Origin: SBBV01 sp036555425
GTDB taxonomy: Bacteria > Pseudomonadota > Alphaproteobacteria > Bin65
Length of the DNA stretch: 5,373 bases
Assembly (NCBI GenBank): GCA_036555425.1
Contig: DATBLL010000182.1
Coordinates: 1 to 5,373, forward strand
Reading direction: 5' to 3'
The notes beneath the pieces are model-generated. The model did not search any database, had not been told where the DNA came from, and saw only the letters and a list, made by a program, of their open reading frames with translations. Positions 1 through 5,373 of the stretch are shown one piece after another. Numbering within the stretch: the first letter of the stretch is position 1; each line of letters opens with the position of its first letter. The translations under genes were made by a program, and so were the position numbers.

Positions 1-1170
1 ATAGGGCGTGAAGCCCGAGAACAGCACGATCAGCAGCACGACCAGGGGAATGGAGGTCGGCCAGTCGCGCCGCAGCACTTGCCGGACTTTGGGAAGTTCG
101 TCCCGGGGCATGCCGCGCATGCCGAGCTTCTTGGCCTCGAAATGCACCTGGCAGAAGACGCCGAAGAAATGCATGAACGCGGGCACGACCGCCGCGAGGA
201 TGATCGTCTGGTAGGGCAGGCTCAGATACTCGACCATGAGGAAGGCGGCGGCGCCCATGATCGGCGGCGTGATCTGGCCGCCGGTGGACGCGGTCGATTC
301 CACCGCCGCCGCGAAATGGCGGGGATAGCCGAGCCGGATCATCGCCGGGATGGTCAGCGAGCCCACGGTCACCGTGTTGGCGATCGACGAGCCCGAGATC
401 ATGCCGAACAGGCCCGAGCCGAAGATCGAGACCTTGGCGGGGCCTCCCGCATAGCGACCGGCGACGCACGAGGCCAAATCGATGAAGAGCCGCCCGAGCC
501 CGATGCGCGTCGCCAGCACGCCGAACAGCACGAAGTGGAACACGTAAGTGGCGACGACGCCGAGCGCGATGCCGTAGATGCCCTGGCTCGTGAGATAGAG
601 GTGATTGACGATCTGCGTCCAGGTCGCGCCGGCATGGGCGAGAACGCCCGGCATGAACGGGCCGAAATGGGCGTAGGCCATGAAGACCAGCGCGATGATC
701 GGCAGCGGCCAGCCGACGCTCCGCCGCGTCGCCTCGAGCAGCACGACGATGAGGATCGTGCCCATGACGACGTCTTCGACCAGCGGATTGCCGACGCGAA
801 ACGCGAGGTCCTCGAAGATCGCCGGCACGTAGAGGCTGGAAACCGCGGCGCCCGCGGCCAGGATCCAGTCCGGCCAGGCGATGCCGGCCGGGCGCCACCA
901 CGATGCCGGCGGCGTTTCGCGCTGCCGCCGCTTGCTGAACGCGAAAACGAGAAAGATGAGGCCGAGCACGAAGGCCATGTGGATGCCGCGATGCGTCTGC
1001 TCGCGCAGCAATCCGAAGCCGGCCGTGTAGTAGTGGAAGCCTGAGAGCGCGAGCAGCAGCGCGCCGACGATCCATTCCGCCGCCTTCCCTTGCGGCCGGA
1101 AGCGCACCTCGGGGTCGAACTGCTCCTCGAGCTTCTGGACCTCAGCCGGGTCCGCCGCTTGCACCGTCAT
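1..1170 (-). CDS. TRAP transporter fused permease, TAXI type (4TM/12TM fusion), C-terminus cut by window edge
   Basis: Integral inner-membrane subunit of a tripartite ATP-independent periplasmic (TRAP) transporter, which in this family uses an ion gradient to import a substrate handed over by the binding protein. The first 390 residues are visible, reading open to base 1; fused permeases of this class are usually about 600-700 residues, so over a third is missing. The small-subunit (DctQ-like) part occupies roughly residues 30-180, with hydrophobic segments near 33-45, 65-78, 102-117, 134-146 and 155-170. The large-subunit (DctM-like) part follows, with the diagnostic stretches FGMISGSSIANTVTVG (about 255-270) and STASTGGQITPPIMGAAAF (about 292-310), both hallmarks of fused TRAP permeases. 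The ATG at 1170 is preceded by GGAGG with a 9-base gap. The gene lies downstream of the TAXI binding-protein gene, separated by a terminator hairpin. Family assignment is secure; the substrate is unknown. Confidence 0.95.
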   Translation of the reverse strand, partial: MTVQAADPAEVQKLEEQFDPEVRFRPQGKAAEWIVGALLLALSGFHYYTAGFGLLREQTHRGIHMAFVLGLIFLVFAFSKRRQRETPPASWWRPAGIAWPDWILAAGAAVSSLYVPAIFEDLAFRVGNPLVEDVVMGTILIVVLLEATRRSVGWPLPIIALVFMAYAHFGPFMPGVLAHAGATWTQIVNHLYLTSQGIYGIALGVVATYVFHFVLFGVLATRIGLGRLFIDLASCVAGRYAGGPAKVSIFGSGLFGMISGSSIANTVTVGSLTIPAMIRLGYPRHFAAAVESTASTGGQITPPIMGAAAFLMVEYLSLPYQTIILAAVVPAFMHFFGVFCQVHFEAKKLGMRGMPRDELPKVRQVLRRDWPTSIPLVVLLIVLFSGFTPY

Positions 1171-1179
1171 GGCGGCTTG

Positions 1180-1184
1180 CCTCC
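1180..1184 (-). promoter_or_regulatory. Shine-Dalgarno site of the TRAP permease, close behind the terminator
   Basis: The minus strand reads GGAGG, 9 bases before the ATG at 1170, which fixes the permease start. It sits only four bases beyond the T-run of the intrinsic terminator, so a readthrough transcript carries a strong hairpin directly upstream of this site. Confidence 0.7.
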
Positions 1185-1188
1185 GCCC

Positions 1189-1218
1189 AAAAAAGGGGGC
1201 CGGACGGCTCCGGCCCCC
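1189..1218 (-). terminator. Intrinsic (rho-independent) terminator inside the TRAP operon
   Basis: On the minus strand a perfect 10-bp stem is formed by GGGGGCCGGA (1218-1209) and TCCGGCCCCC (1204-1195), with the four-base loop GCCG, immediately followed by TTTTTT (1194-1189). The hairpin begins 22 bases after the stop codon of the TAXI binding-protein gene and ends 18 bases before the permease ATG. The T-run is present only in the minus direction, so it acts on leftward transcription. Because the two genes are expected to be co-transcribed, the likely role is partial termination that sets a high ratio of binding protein to permease. A separate promoter for the permease cannot be excluded, but the 20 bases left between stem and ATG leave little room for one. 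Confidence 0.9.
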
Positions 1219-1240
1219 TCCGTCTCGGCTGCGGCGGGCG

Positions 1241-2203
1241 CTACTTCAGGAGTCCCACCTCCTTATAGAACTTCGCGGCGCCCGGATGGAGCGGGATGCC
1301 GATGCCGGAGAGCGCCGTCTCCTTGCGGATCATCTTGCCCTTGGCGTGGCCGGCATCGAGCGCGCTGCGCGCCTTGTCGGCCCACATGCCCTTGACGACA
1401 GCATAGACGACCGCGTCGGGCACCTTGGCCGAGGTCACCCATTGCGCGCCGACGCTCAAAGTCTTGGCCGCGGCCACGCCCTTGTAGGTGTTGGCCGGAA
1501 TCGCGTCGGCGGCGAAGAACTTGTACTCCTTCAGGATCTTCGCGGCATTGGGCCCGTCGATCGGCACAAGCTCGATGCCCGCTCCGGTCGAGGCGAGCTC
1601 GCTGATGGCGCCCGCGGGGAAGCCGCCGACGAAGAAGAACGCGTCCATCGCGCCGTCCTTCATCTTGTCGCCGGCCTGGTTGGGCTTGAGGTATTCCGCC
1701 TTGACGTCGCTGTCCTTCAAGCCCCAGGCGCCCAGGATGATGCGCGCGTCGACGAGCGTGCCCGAGCCGGGCTCGTCGAGCGAGACGCGCTTGCCCTTAA
1801 GGTCCGCCACGCTCTTGATGCCGGCGCCCTTGCGTGCCACGAGGTGGATGCTCTCGGGATAGAGATTGGCGATGGCGCGGAGATCGGCGGCCTTGGGCTT
1901 GCCCTGCCAGATGCCGGTGCCGGTATAGGCCCAGAACGCCACGTCGGCCTGGCTGAAGCCCGATTCGAGGCTGCCGCCCACGATCGAGTTGACGTTGGCG
2001 ACCGAGCCGTTCGACGCCACGGCCGTGAGCACGAGATTCGGCGGCTGGGAGATCGCATTCGCGAGAATGCCGCCGATGGGATAGTAGGTGCCGGCGGTGC
2101 CGCCGGTGCCGATGCGGAAGAACTGCTGCTGGGCAGAAACCGGGCCGCCCGCGGCGACGCCCGCCGCTATCGCGGCGATACCGAGCCAACGCAAGATCTT
2201 CAT
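1241..2203 (-). CDS. TAXI family TRAP transporter solute-binding protein
   Basis: Periplasmic receptor that captures the substrate and delivers it to the fused permease encoded next door. The product is 320 residues, the usual size for the family. Residues 1-24 form a Sec signal peptide: a basic start (MKILR), a hydrophobic core rich in Ala, Ile and Gly, and a likely cleavage after VSA, giving a mature protein starting QQQFF. The mature N-terminus carries the TAXI signature IGTGGTAGTYYPIGG (residues 31-45), and the C-terminus has the common HPGAAKFYKEVG (306-317). The frame stays open 51 codons further upstream, but the start at 2203 is preferred because it begins the signal peptide and follows a GGAGGG site at a 9-base gap. 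The extension would run through the regulatory region. It is the first gene of a leftward operon with the permease. Ligands of TAXI proteins are mostly unknown, and none is suggested here. Confidence 0.95.
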   Translation of the reverse strand: MKILRWLGIAAIAAGVAAGGPVSAQQQFFRIGTGGTAGTYYPIGGILANAISQPPNLVLTAVASNGSVANVNSIVGGSLESGFSQADVAFWAYTGTGIWQGKPKAADLRAIANLYPESIHLVARKGAGIKSVADLKGKRVSLDEPGSGTLVDARIILGAWGLKDSDVKAEYLKPNQAGDKMKDGAMDAFFFVGGFPAGAISELASTGAGIELVPIDGPNAAKILKEYKFFAADAIPANTYKGVAAAKTLSVGAQWVTSAKVPDAVVYAVVKGMWADKARSALDAGHAKGKMIRKETALSGIGIPLHPGAAKFYKEVGLLK

Positions 2204-2212
2204 GATCCCAAA

Positions 2213-2218
2213 CCCTCC
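2213..2218 (-). promoter_or_regulatory. Shine-Dalgarno site that fixes the TAXI protein start
   Basis: The minus strand reads GGAGGG, 9 bases before the ATG at 2203. It supports this start over the longer in-frame reading, which lacks a signal peptide at its N-terminus. Confidence 0.8.
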
Positions 2219-2221
2219 ATA

Positions 2222-2235
2222 TTGTGCCGGCACAA
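2222..2235. promoter_or_regulatory. 14-bp perfect palindrome, candidate operator of the TRAP operon
   Basis: TTGTGCCGGCACAA is a perfect inverted repeat with no spacer. It lies three bases upstream of the ribosome-binding site of the TAXI gene, 18 bases before its ATG. This size and symmetry fit a site for a dimeric repressor (GntR-like regulators often bind TTGT...ACAA-type sites), but the regulator is not in the window, so family assignment is a guess. In RNA it could also fold as a short hairpin beside the Shine-Dalgarno site. Confidence 0.45.
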
Positions 2236-2327
2236 CGAGCCGACGATGCCGTCCGTCTTTAAGGGGCGCGCGGGCAAGCGGCAAGCTGGCCCGCATTTCG
2301 CCCGTGGCTGGCACGACCGGATGAGGG

Positions 2328-2343
2328 GGCGGAATATTCCGCC
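2328..2343. promoter_or_regulatory. 16-bp perfect palindrome in the divergent intergenic region
   Basis: GGCGGAATATTCCGCC is a perfect inverted repeat with an AT-rich centre inside a GC-rich region. It lies 125 bases upstream of the TAXI start and 122 bases upstream of the chorismate mutase start, almost midway between the two operons, so a protein bound here could affect either. Its sequence differs from the palindrome at 2222-2235, which suggests a different binding protein. Confidence 0.4.
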
Positions 2344-2354
2344 TCGCGCCCGGC

Positions 2355-2367
2355 AAATATTAATACT
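2355..2367. promoter_or_regulatory. AT-rich patch, possible promoter -10 region (strand unresolved)
   Basis: AAATATTAATACT is by far the most AT-rich run in the intergenic region and includes the palindrome TATTAATA (2358-2365). It could supply a -10 element in either direction: TAATAT on the minus strand or TAATAC on the plus strand. No convincing -35 hexamer is found at 16-18 bases on either strand, so this remains a weak call. Confidence 0.2.
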
Positions 2368-2430
2368 CCTCGGGAGCCCAAGAGTAGTCGCCGGGACAAC
2401 GCACGATGGCTCCGGCGGACGTCCCACCCT

Positions 2431-2459
2431 GTGACGCAGCGCGGCCGCTACGCTAGATT
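2431..2459 (+). promoter_or_regulatory. Candidate promoter of the tyrosine operon, predicting a leaderless transcript
   Basis: GTGACG (2431-2436) matches four of six positions of the TTGACA -35 consensus. TAGATT (2454-2459) matches four of six of TATAAT. The spacer is exactly 17 bases. The predicted transcription start, about seven bases after the -10, falls on the A of the ATG at 2466, and no Shine-Dalgarno sequence precedes that ATG. The match is partial and rests on inspection alone. Confidence 0.3.
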
Positions 2460-2465
2460 GCCGCC

Positions 2466-3257
2466 ATGAACCGCCCCCCGCCGCCGCTCGAGGATTTGCG
2501 CCGCGCGATCGACGCCGTCGACGACGGGCTGCTCGACCTCGTCGTGCGCCGCGGCGAACTCGTCGCCGAGGTCGGGCGCGGCAAGACGACGGCCGACGCG
2601 CCGATCTACCGGCCGGCGCGCGAGGCGCAGATCATGCGCCGGCTCCTGGCGCGCCCGTCGGATTCGGACGAGAAGGACCGCATCCTGCGCATCTGGCGCG
2701 CGATCATGGCGGCGTCCTACGAGCGCCAGGGCGGGCTGCGCATCGCCGCCGACCCGCAGGTGGAATGGGAAACCGCGATCCATTTTTGTCCGCGCGCCCG
2801 GCCCGCGACCGCCGGCGCCGCCGAAGCTCTGGCCAAGGTCCTTTCCGGCACGGTCGAACTCGCGGTGCTGCCGGCGCCGACGCCGTTCGGCGGCGCGCCA
2901 TGGCTTGCGCCGCTGATCGAGGCGCGCCGCCAGGGCGCTCCCGTCTTCGTGCTGAGCCGCTTGCCGTTCTTCGCCGTGCCCGGCGCGGCCATCACGGAGG
3001 CATTGGCGGTGGGCCGCGGCATCGTCGACCCGAGCGGCGACGACGTGACGCTCGCGGCGGCGGCGGCGCCGCCCGCGGGCGCGATCAAGGTCTGCTTTGA
3101 AACCGGGGTGAAGGGCCTTTCGCTTTTCGCCCACGCAGAGTATGTGAGGCCCGACGATCCTCGTCTTGGCGCGGCCGGCGCGGTCTGGCTCGGCGCCTAT
3201 CCCCGCCCTCTCGATCCCAGCGGCCCGCGCGCCGTCGAATTCGCCCTGCGCCCATGA
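2466..3257 (+). CDS. Chorismate mutase (AroQ class) with a degenerate prephenate dehydratase/ACT-like C-terminus
   Basis: Cytoplasmic enzyme converting chorismate to prephenate, the entry step to tyrosine and phenylalanine. Residues about 8-88 form an AroQ-type helical mutase domain. Aligned by eye with the E. coli PheA mutase domain, the active-site residues are kept: R12, R29, K40, R52, E53, S84 and Q88 (E. coli R11, R28, K39, R51, E52, S84, Q88). The position of E. coli D48 is R49 here. Residues 91-263 are not a standard mutase part. GTVELAVLPAP (128-138) recalls the GVVPIENS region of prephenate dehydratase, and AEYVRPDDPRL plus WLGAYP (224-246) recall the end of the ACT domain of PheA. 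The dehydratase TRF motif and the ACT ESRP motif are absent, and 263 residues is well short of a bifunctional PheA (about 360-390). An in-frame TAG 12 bases upstream limits the start to 2466. It overlaps hisC by four bases. Mutase function is likely; the C-terminal role is unknown. Confidence 0.88.
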   Translation: MNRPPPPLEDLRRAIDAVDDGLLDLVVRRGELVAEVGRGKTTADAPIYRPAREAQIMRRLLARPSDSDEKDRILRIWRAIMAASYERQGGLRIAADPQVEWETAIHFCPRARPATAGAAEALAKVLSGTVELAVLPAPTPFGGAPWLAPLIEARRQGAPVFVLSRLPFFAVPGAAITEALAVGRGIVDPSGDDVTLAAAAAPPAGAIKVCFETGVKGLSLFAHAEYVRPDDPRLGAAGAVWLGAYPRPLDPSGPRAVEFALRP

Positions 3258-4345
3258 GCGGACCACAGCCCCGTCCCGGAATTCTCGATATCGCTCCCTA
3301 CATCCCCGGCGAGTCCAAGGCCGAGGGCCATCGAGAGCCGCTGAAGCTCGCCTCGAACGAAAGCTCGCTCGGGCCGAGCCCGCGCGCGATCGCCGCCTAT
3401 CGCGCGATGGCCGAGCGCCTGCATCGCTACCCCGACGGCGCCTCGGCCGATCTCCGCGCCGCCATCGCCAAGCATCACGGGCTCGATCCCGCGCGCATCG
3501 TCTGCGGCAACGGCTCGGACGAGCTGATCGGTCTCTTGACCAAGGCCTATGCCGGGCCGGGCGACGAGGTGGTGTTCACCGAGCACGCCTTCGCGATGTA
3601 TCCGATCGCGACGCTCGCCGCCGGCGCCAGGCCCGTCGTGGCGAAGGAGAAGAACCTTCGCGCCGACGTCGATGCGCTGATCGCCAAGGTGACCGATCGC
3701 ACGCGCATCGTCTTCCAGGCCAATCCCAACAACCCGACCGGCTCGTATCTCACCAAGGAGGAGATCGAGCGGCTGCACAAGGCGCTGCCCGAGCGCGTGC
3801 TGCTGGTCATCGACGCCGCCTACGCCGAATACGTGACGCGCAACGACTACACCGCCGGCATGGATCTAGCCGCGAAGGCGCCGAACGTCGTGATGACGCG
3901 CACCTTCTCGAAGATCTACGGCCTCGCCGGCCTGCGCCTCGGCTGGATGTATGGGCCCGCGCCGGTCGTCGACGCGATCAACCGCACGCGCGGCCCGTTC
4001 AACGTGACGCTCCCCGCCCAGGCCGCGGGCGTGGCGGCGCTGGCCGACGTGGCGCATGTCGATCTCGCACGCACCAACAACGACCACATGCTCGCCTGGT
4101 TTTCCGCGGAGGTGAAGGCGCTCGGCTTAGAAGTACCGCCCTCGGTCGGCAATTTCGTGCTCGTGCGCTTTCCCAAGGCCAACGGCAAGGACGCCAATGC
4201 CGCCAACGATTTCCTGCTGAAGCGCGGCATCATCCCGCGGAAAGTCGGCGGCTACGGCTTGCCGGATTGCCTGCGCATCACGATCGGGCTCGAGGCGGAG
4301 ATGCGCGCCACGGTCGCGGCCCTCGCCGATTTCGTCAAAAGTTGA
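3254..4345 (+). CDS. hisC: Histidinol-phosphate/aromatic aminotransferase (HisC family)
   Basis: PLP-dependent class I/II aminotransferase of 363 residues, the normal HisC length. It is expected to transaminate histidinol phosphate (histidine pathway) and, from its setting, aromatic keto acids such as 4-hydroxyphenylpyruvate or prephenate. Visible landmarks are ASNES (33-37), the NPNNPTG motif (157-163), the cofactor-binding aspartate D187 in VIDAAYAEY, the Schiff-base lysine K220 in TFSKIYGLAGLRLGW with the phosphate-contacting arginine R228, and R341 in LRITIG as the expected substrate carboxylate contact. The start is the ATG inside an ATGA overlap with the chorismate mutase stop, so translation is probably coupled; no Shine-Dalgarno is seen. 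TyrC follows after four bases. The family is certain. Whether its main job here is histidine, tyrosine/phenylalanine or both cannot be decided from sequence, and no other histidine genes are in the window. Confidence 0.94.
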   Translation: MSGPQPRPGILDIAPYIPGESKAEGHREPLKLASNESSLGPSPRAIAAYRAMAERLHRYPDGASADLRAAIAKHHGLDPARIVCGNGSDELIGLLTKAYAGPGDEVVFTEHAFAMYPIATLAAGARPVVAKEKNLRADVDALIAKVTDRTRIVFQANPNNPTGSYLTKEEIERLHKALPERVLLVIDAAYAEYVTRNDYTAGMDLAAKAPNVVMTRTFSKIYGLAGLRLGWMYGPAPVVDAINRTRGPFNVTLPAQAAGVAALADVAHVDLARTNNDHMLAWFSAEVKALGLEVPPSVGNFVLVRFPKANGKDANAANDFLLKRGIIPRKVGGYGLPDCLRITIGLEAEMRATVAALADFVKS

Positions 4346-4349
4346 GCCC

Positions 4350-5249
4350 ATGCCGCGCAGCACCGGCGCGCCGGTCCATTTCGATCGCGTGACGCTGATC
4401 GGCCTCGGCCTCATCGGCTCGTCGCTCGGCTGGGTGCTGAAGAAGCAGAACTTGGCGAACGAGGTCGTCGGCCACGATGCCAAGCCGGCCGTGCGCGCGA
4501 AGGCGCTCGAGCTCGGCTTCATCGACCGCGTCGAGGCCGACATCGGCAAGAGCGTCGCCGGCGCCGAGCTCGTCGTGGTTTGCGTCCCGATGCTGGCGAT
4601 CGGGCCGGTGTGCGAAGCGGTCGCGCCGCATCTTGCCGACGGCGCCATCGTCACCGACGTCGGCTCGTGCAAGACGATGGCGCGCGACGCGATGGTGAAG
4701 GCGCTGCCGAAGCACGTGCATGTCGTCCCCGGCCATCCGGTCGCCGGCACCGAGCATTCGGGGCCCGAGGCCGGCTTCCCCGAGCTTTTCCATCAGCGCT
4801 GGTGCATCCTCGCGCCGCTGCCGGGAACCGACGCCAAGGCGGTGCGCACCGTTCGCAATCTCTGGCGCCAGGCCGGGATGCATGTCGAGGTGATGGAGGC
4901 CGAGCGACACGATCTGGTGCTCGCGATCACTTCGCACCTGCCGCATCTCATCGCCTACACGATCGTCGACACGGCGGTGGATCTCGAAGCCGACATCAAG
5001 GGCGACGTAATCAAGTTCGCGGCCGGCGGCTTCCGCGATTTTACGCGCATCGCCGCCTCCGACCCGACCATGTGGCGCGACGTCTTCCTCACCAACAAGG
5101 AGGCGGTGCTCGAAATGCTCGGCCGCTTCAACGAGGACCTCGCGGTGATGCAGCGCGCGATCCGCCGGGGCGACGGCGCCACGCTGTTCGACAAGTTCAC
5201 GCGCACGCGGGCGATCCGCCGCAGCATCATCCACGCCAAGCAGGCGTGA
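4350..5249 (+). CDS. tyrC: Prephenate/arogenate (cyclohexadienyl) dehydrogenase
   Basis: Cytoplasmic NAD(P)-dependent oxidative decarboxylase that turns prephenate into 4-hydroxyphenylpyruvate, or arogenate into tyrosine. The 299-residue protein starts with a Rossmann fold: GLGLIG (18-23), then an acidic residue D43 at the end of the second strand, which favours NAD over NADP. DVGSCK (103-108) supplies the conserved serine S106. PGHPVAGTEHSG (127-138) contains the likely catalytic histidine H129. SHLPHL (195-200) and GGFRDFTRIA (226-235) form the all-helical substrate domain, with H196 and R229 at the spacing expected for substrate-binding residues. There is no C-terminal ACT domain, so feedback by tyrosine would have to act at the active site or elsewhere. 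The ATG is four bases after the hisC stop without a clear Shine-Dalgarno, consistent with translational coupling. Substrate preference (prephenate, arogenate or both) is not readable here. Confidence 0.94.
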   Translation: MPRSTGAPVHFDRVTLIGLGLIGSSLGWVLKKQNLANEVVGHDAKPAVRAKALELGFIDRVEADIGKSVAGAELVVVCVPMLAIGPVCEAVAPHLADGAIVTDVGSCKTMARDAMVKALPKHVHVVPGHPVAGTEHSGPEAGFPELFHQRWCILAPLPGTDAKAVRTVRNLWRQAGMHVEVMEAERHDLVLAITSHLPHLIAYTIVDTAVDLEADIKGDVIKFAAGGFRDFTRIAASDPTMWRDVFLTNKEAVLEMLGRFNEDLAVMQRAIRRGDGATLFDKFTRTRAIRRSIIHAKQA

Positions 5250-5373
5250 GCCCGCGCGCCGAGACGGGCGCCGCCTGGCGCGCCGCCGCGTTCGCCGTGG
5301 GCGTGCCGGCGCTGTTCGTGGTCCTGTGGTCCACCGGCTTCATCTTCGCCAAGCTCGGGATGCCGTCGGCCGA
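5246..5373 (+). CDS. EamA/DMT-family transporter, N-terminal fragment cut by window edge
   Basis: Only the first 42 codons are visible. A GTG start at 5246 overlaps the tyrC stop as GTGA, the same 4-base coupling style as chorismate mutase to hisC. The peptide has a short polar start, a hydrophobic stretch, and the phrase LWSTGFIFAKLGMP (about residues 27-40), which is typical of the first transmembrane helix of EamA (drug/metabolite transporter superfamily) proteins. These are inner-membrane exporters or exchangers of about 300 residues with ten helices. Being coupled to a tyrosine operon, it might move aromatic compounds; E. coli YddG is a DMT-family aromatic amino acid exporter. This is context only, and many EamA genes sit beside unrelated genes. 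An internal ATG lies further on but would lose most of the first helix. Confidence 0.8.
   Translation, partial: MSPRAETGAAWRAAAFAVGVPALFVVLWSTGFIFAKLGMPSA

Noticed and set aside
79..1044. 321-codon open frame on the plus strand
   Set aside because: It lies opposite the TRAP permease, and its translation is low-complexity, rich in Arg, Asp, Glu and His, typical of an antisense shadow in GC-rich DNA.
2273..2286. Tandem 7-bp repeat (GGCAAGC twice)
   Set aside because: Only two short GC-rich copies, likely by chance; no further copies nearby to suggest an iteron or operator array.
2204..2356. 51-codon N-terminal extension of the TAXI protein
   Set aside because: The extension is Arg/Pro-rich, crosses both the Shine-Dalgarno and the 14-bp palindrome, and would bury the signal peptide inside the protein.
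2364..2386. Short inverted repeat TACTC...GAGTA
   Set aside because: A 5-bp stem with a 13-base loop is too weak for a terminator or riboswitch, and competing pairings exist.
1169..2434. 421-codon open frame on the plus strand
   Set aside because: It runs opposite the TAXI gene and through the terminator and intergenic region; no recognisable protein, so a shadow frame.
2441..2448. GCGGCCGC palindrome before the chorismate mutase gene
   Set aside because: An 8-bp all-GC palindrome is common by chance at this GC content and gives no regulatory evidence by itself.
2406..2456. 16-codon small frame upstream of the chorismate mutase, considered as an attenuation leader peptide
   Set aside because: It contains no Tyr, Phe or Trp codons and has no Shine-Dalgarno or terminator/antiterminator pair after it, so an amino-acid attenuator is not supported.
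2448..3266. 272-codon open frame on the minus strand
   Set aside because: Antisense of the chorismate mutase gene with Arg/Ala/Asp-rich shadow composition; the plus strand has the recognisable domain.
3166..4392. 408-codon open frame on the plus strand overlapping hisC
   Set aside because: Out of frame with hisC, Arg-rich and without motifs, while the hisC frame has every expected aminotransferase motif.
4335..5234. 299-codon open frame on the minus strand
   Set aside because: Exact antisense of tyrC; rich in Arg, Asp, His and Ala, and no family is recognisable.

Overview
The window comes from a GC-rich bacterium. The GC-rich codon use, the gene order chorismate mutase - hisC - tyrC, and the TAXI-type TRAP transporter point to an alphaproteobacterium, probably Rhodospirillales-like. 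That placement is an inference from gene style, not something the sequence proves. No mobile elements, RNA genes or CRISPR arrays were seen.

Left half, minus strand (1-2203): a TRAP transporter operon of the TAXI class. The periplasmic substrate-binding protein (1241-2203) is transcribed first. The fused membrane permease (from 1170 leftwards, cut by the window edge) follows. A near-perfect intrinsic terminator (1189-1218) lies between the two genes. It probably lets most transcripts end after the binding protein, so that this protein is made in excess over the permease. The substrate cannot be read from the sequence.

Centre (2204-2465): a 262-base divergent intergenic region. It holds a 14-bp perfect palindrome just upstream of the transporter ribosome-binding site, a 16-bp perfect palindrome, an AT-rich patch, and a candidate promoter whose predicted start falls on the ATG of the rightward operon.

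Right half, plus strand (2466-5373): a tightly packed operon. Its first three genes cover the terminal steps of tyrosine synthesis: chorismate mutase (chorismate to prephenate), an aminotransferase of the HisC family, and prephenate/arogenate dehydrogenase (TyrC). The genes overlap by 4 bases (ATGA, GTGA) or are 4 bases apart. A fourth gene, cut by the right edge, starts an EamA/DMT-family membrane transporter coupled to tyrC. The chorismate mutase has an intact AroQ-type active site and a long C-terminal extension that looks like a worn-down prephenate dehydratase/ACT region. None of the four starts in this operon has a clear Shine-Dalgarno sequence, whereas both transporter genes do.

The long additional open frames on the opposite strands are shadows of these genes, caused by high GC. 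Nothing here is clearly a new system. The most interesting points are the intra-operon terminator, the reduced chorismate mutase fusion and the two palindromes between the operons.
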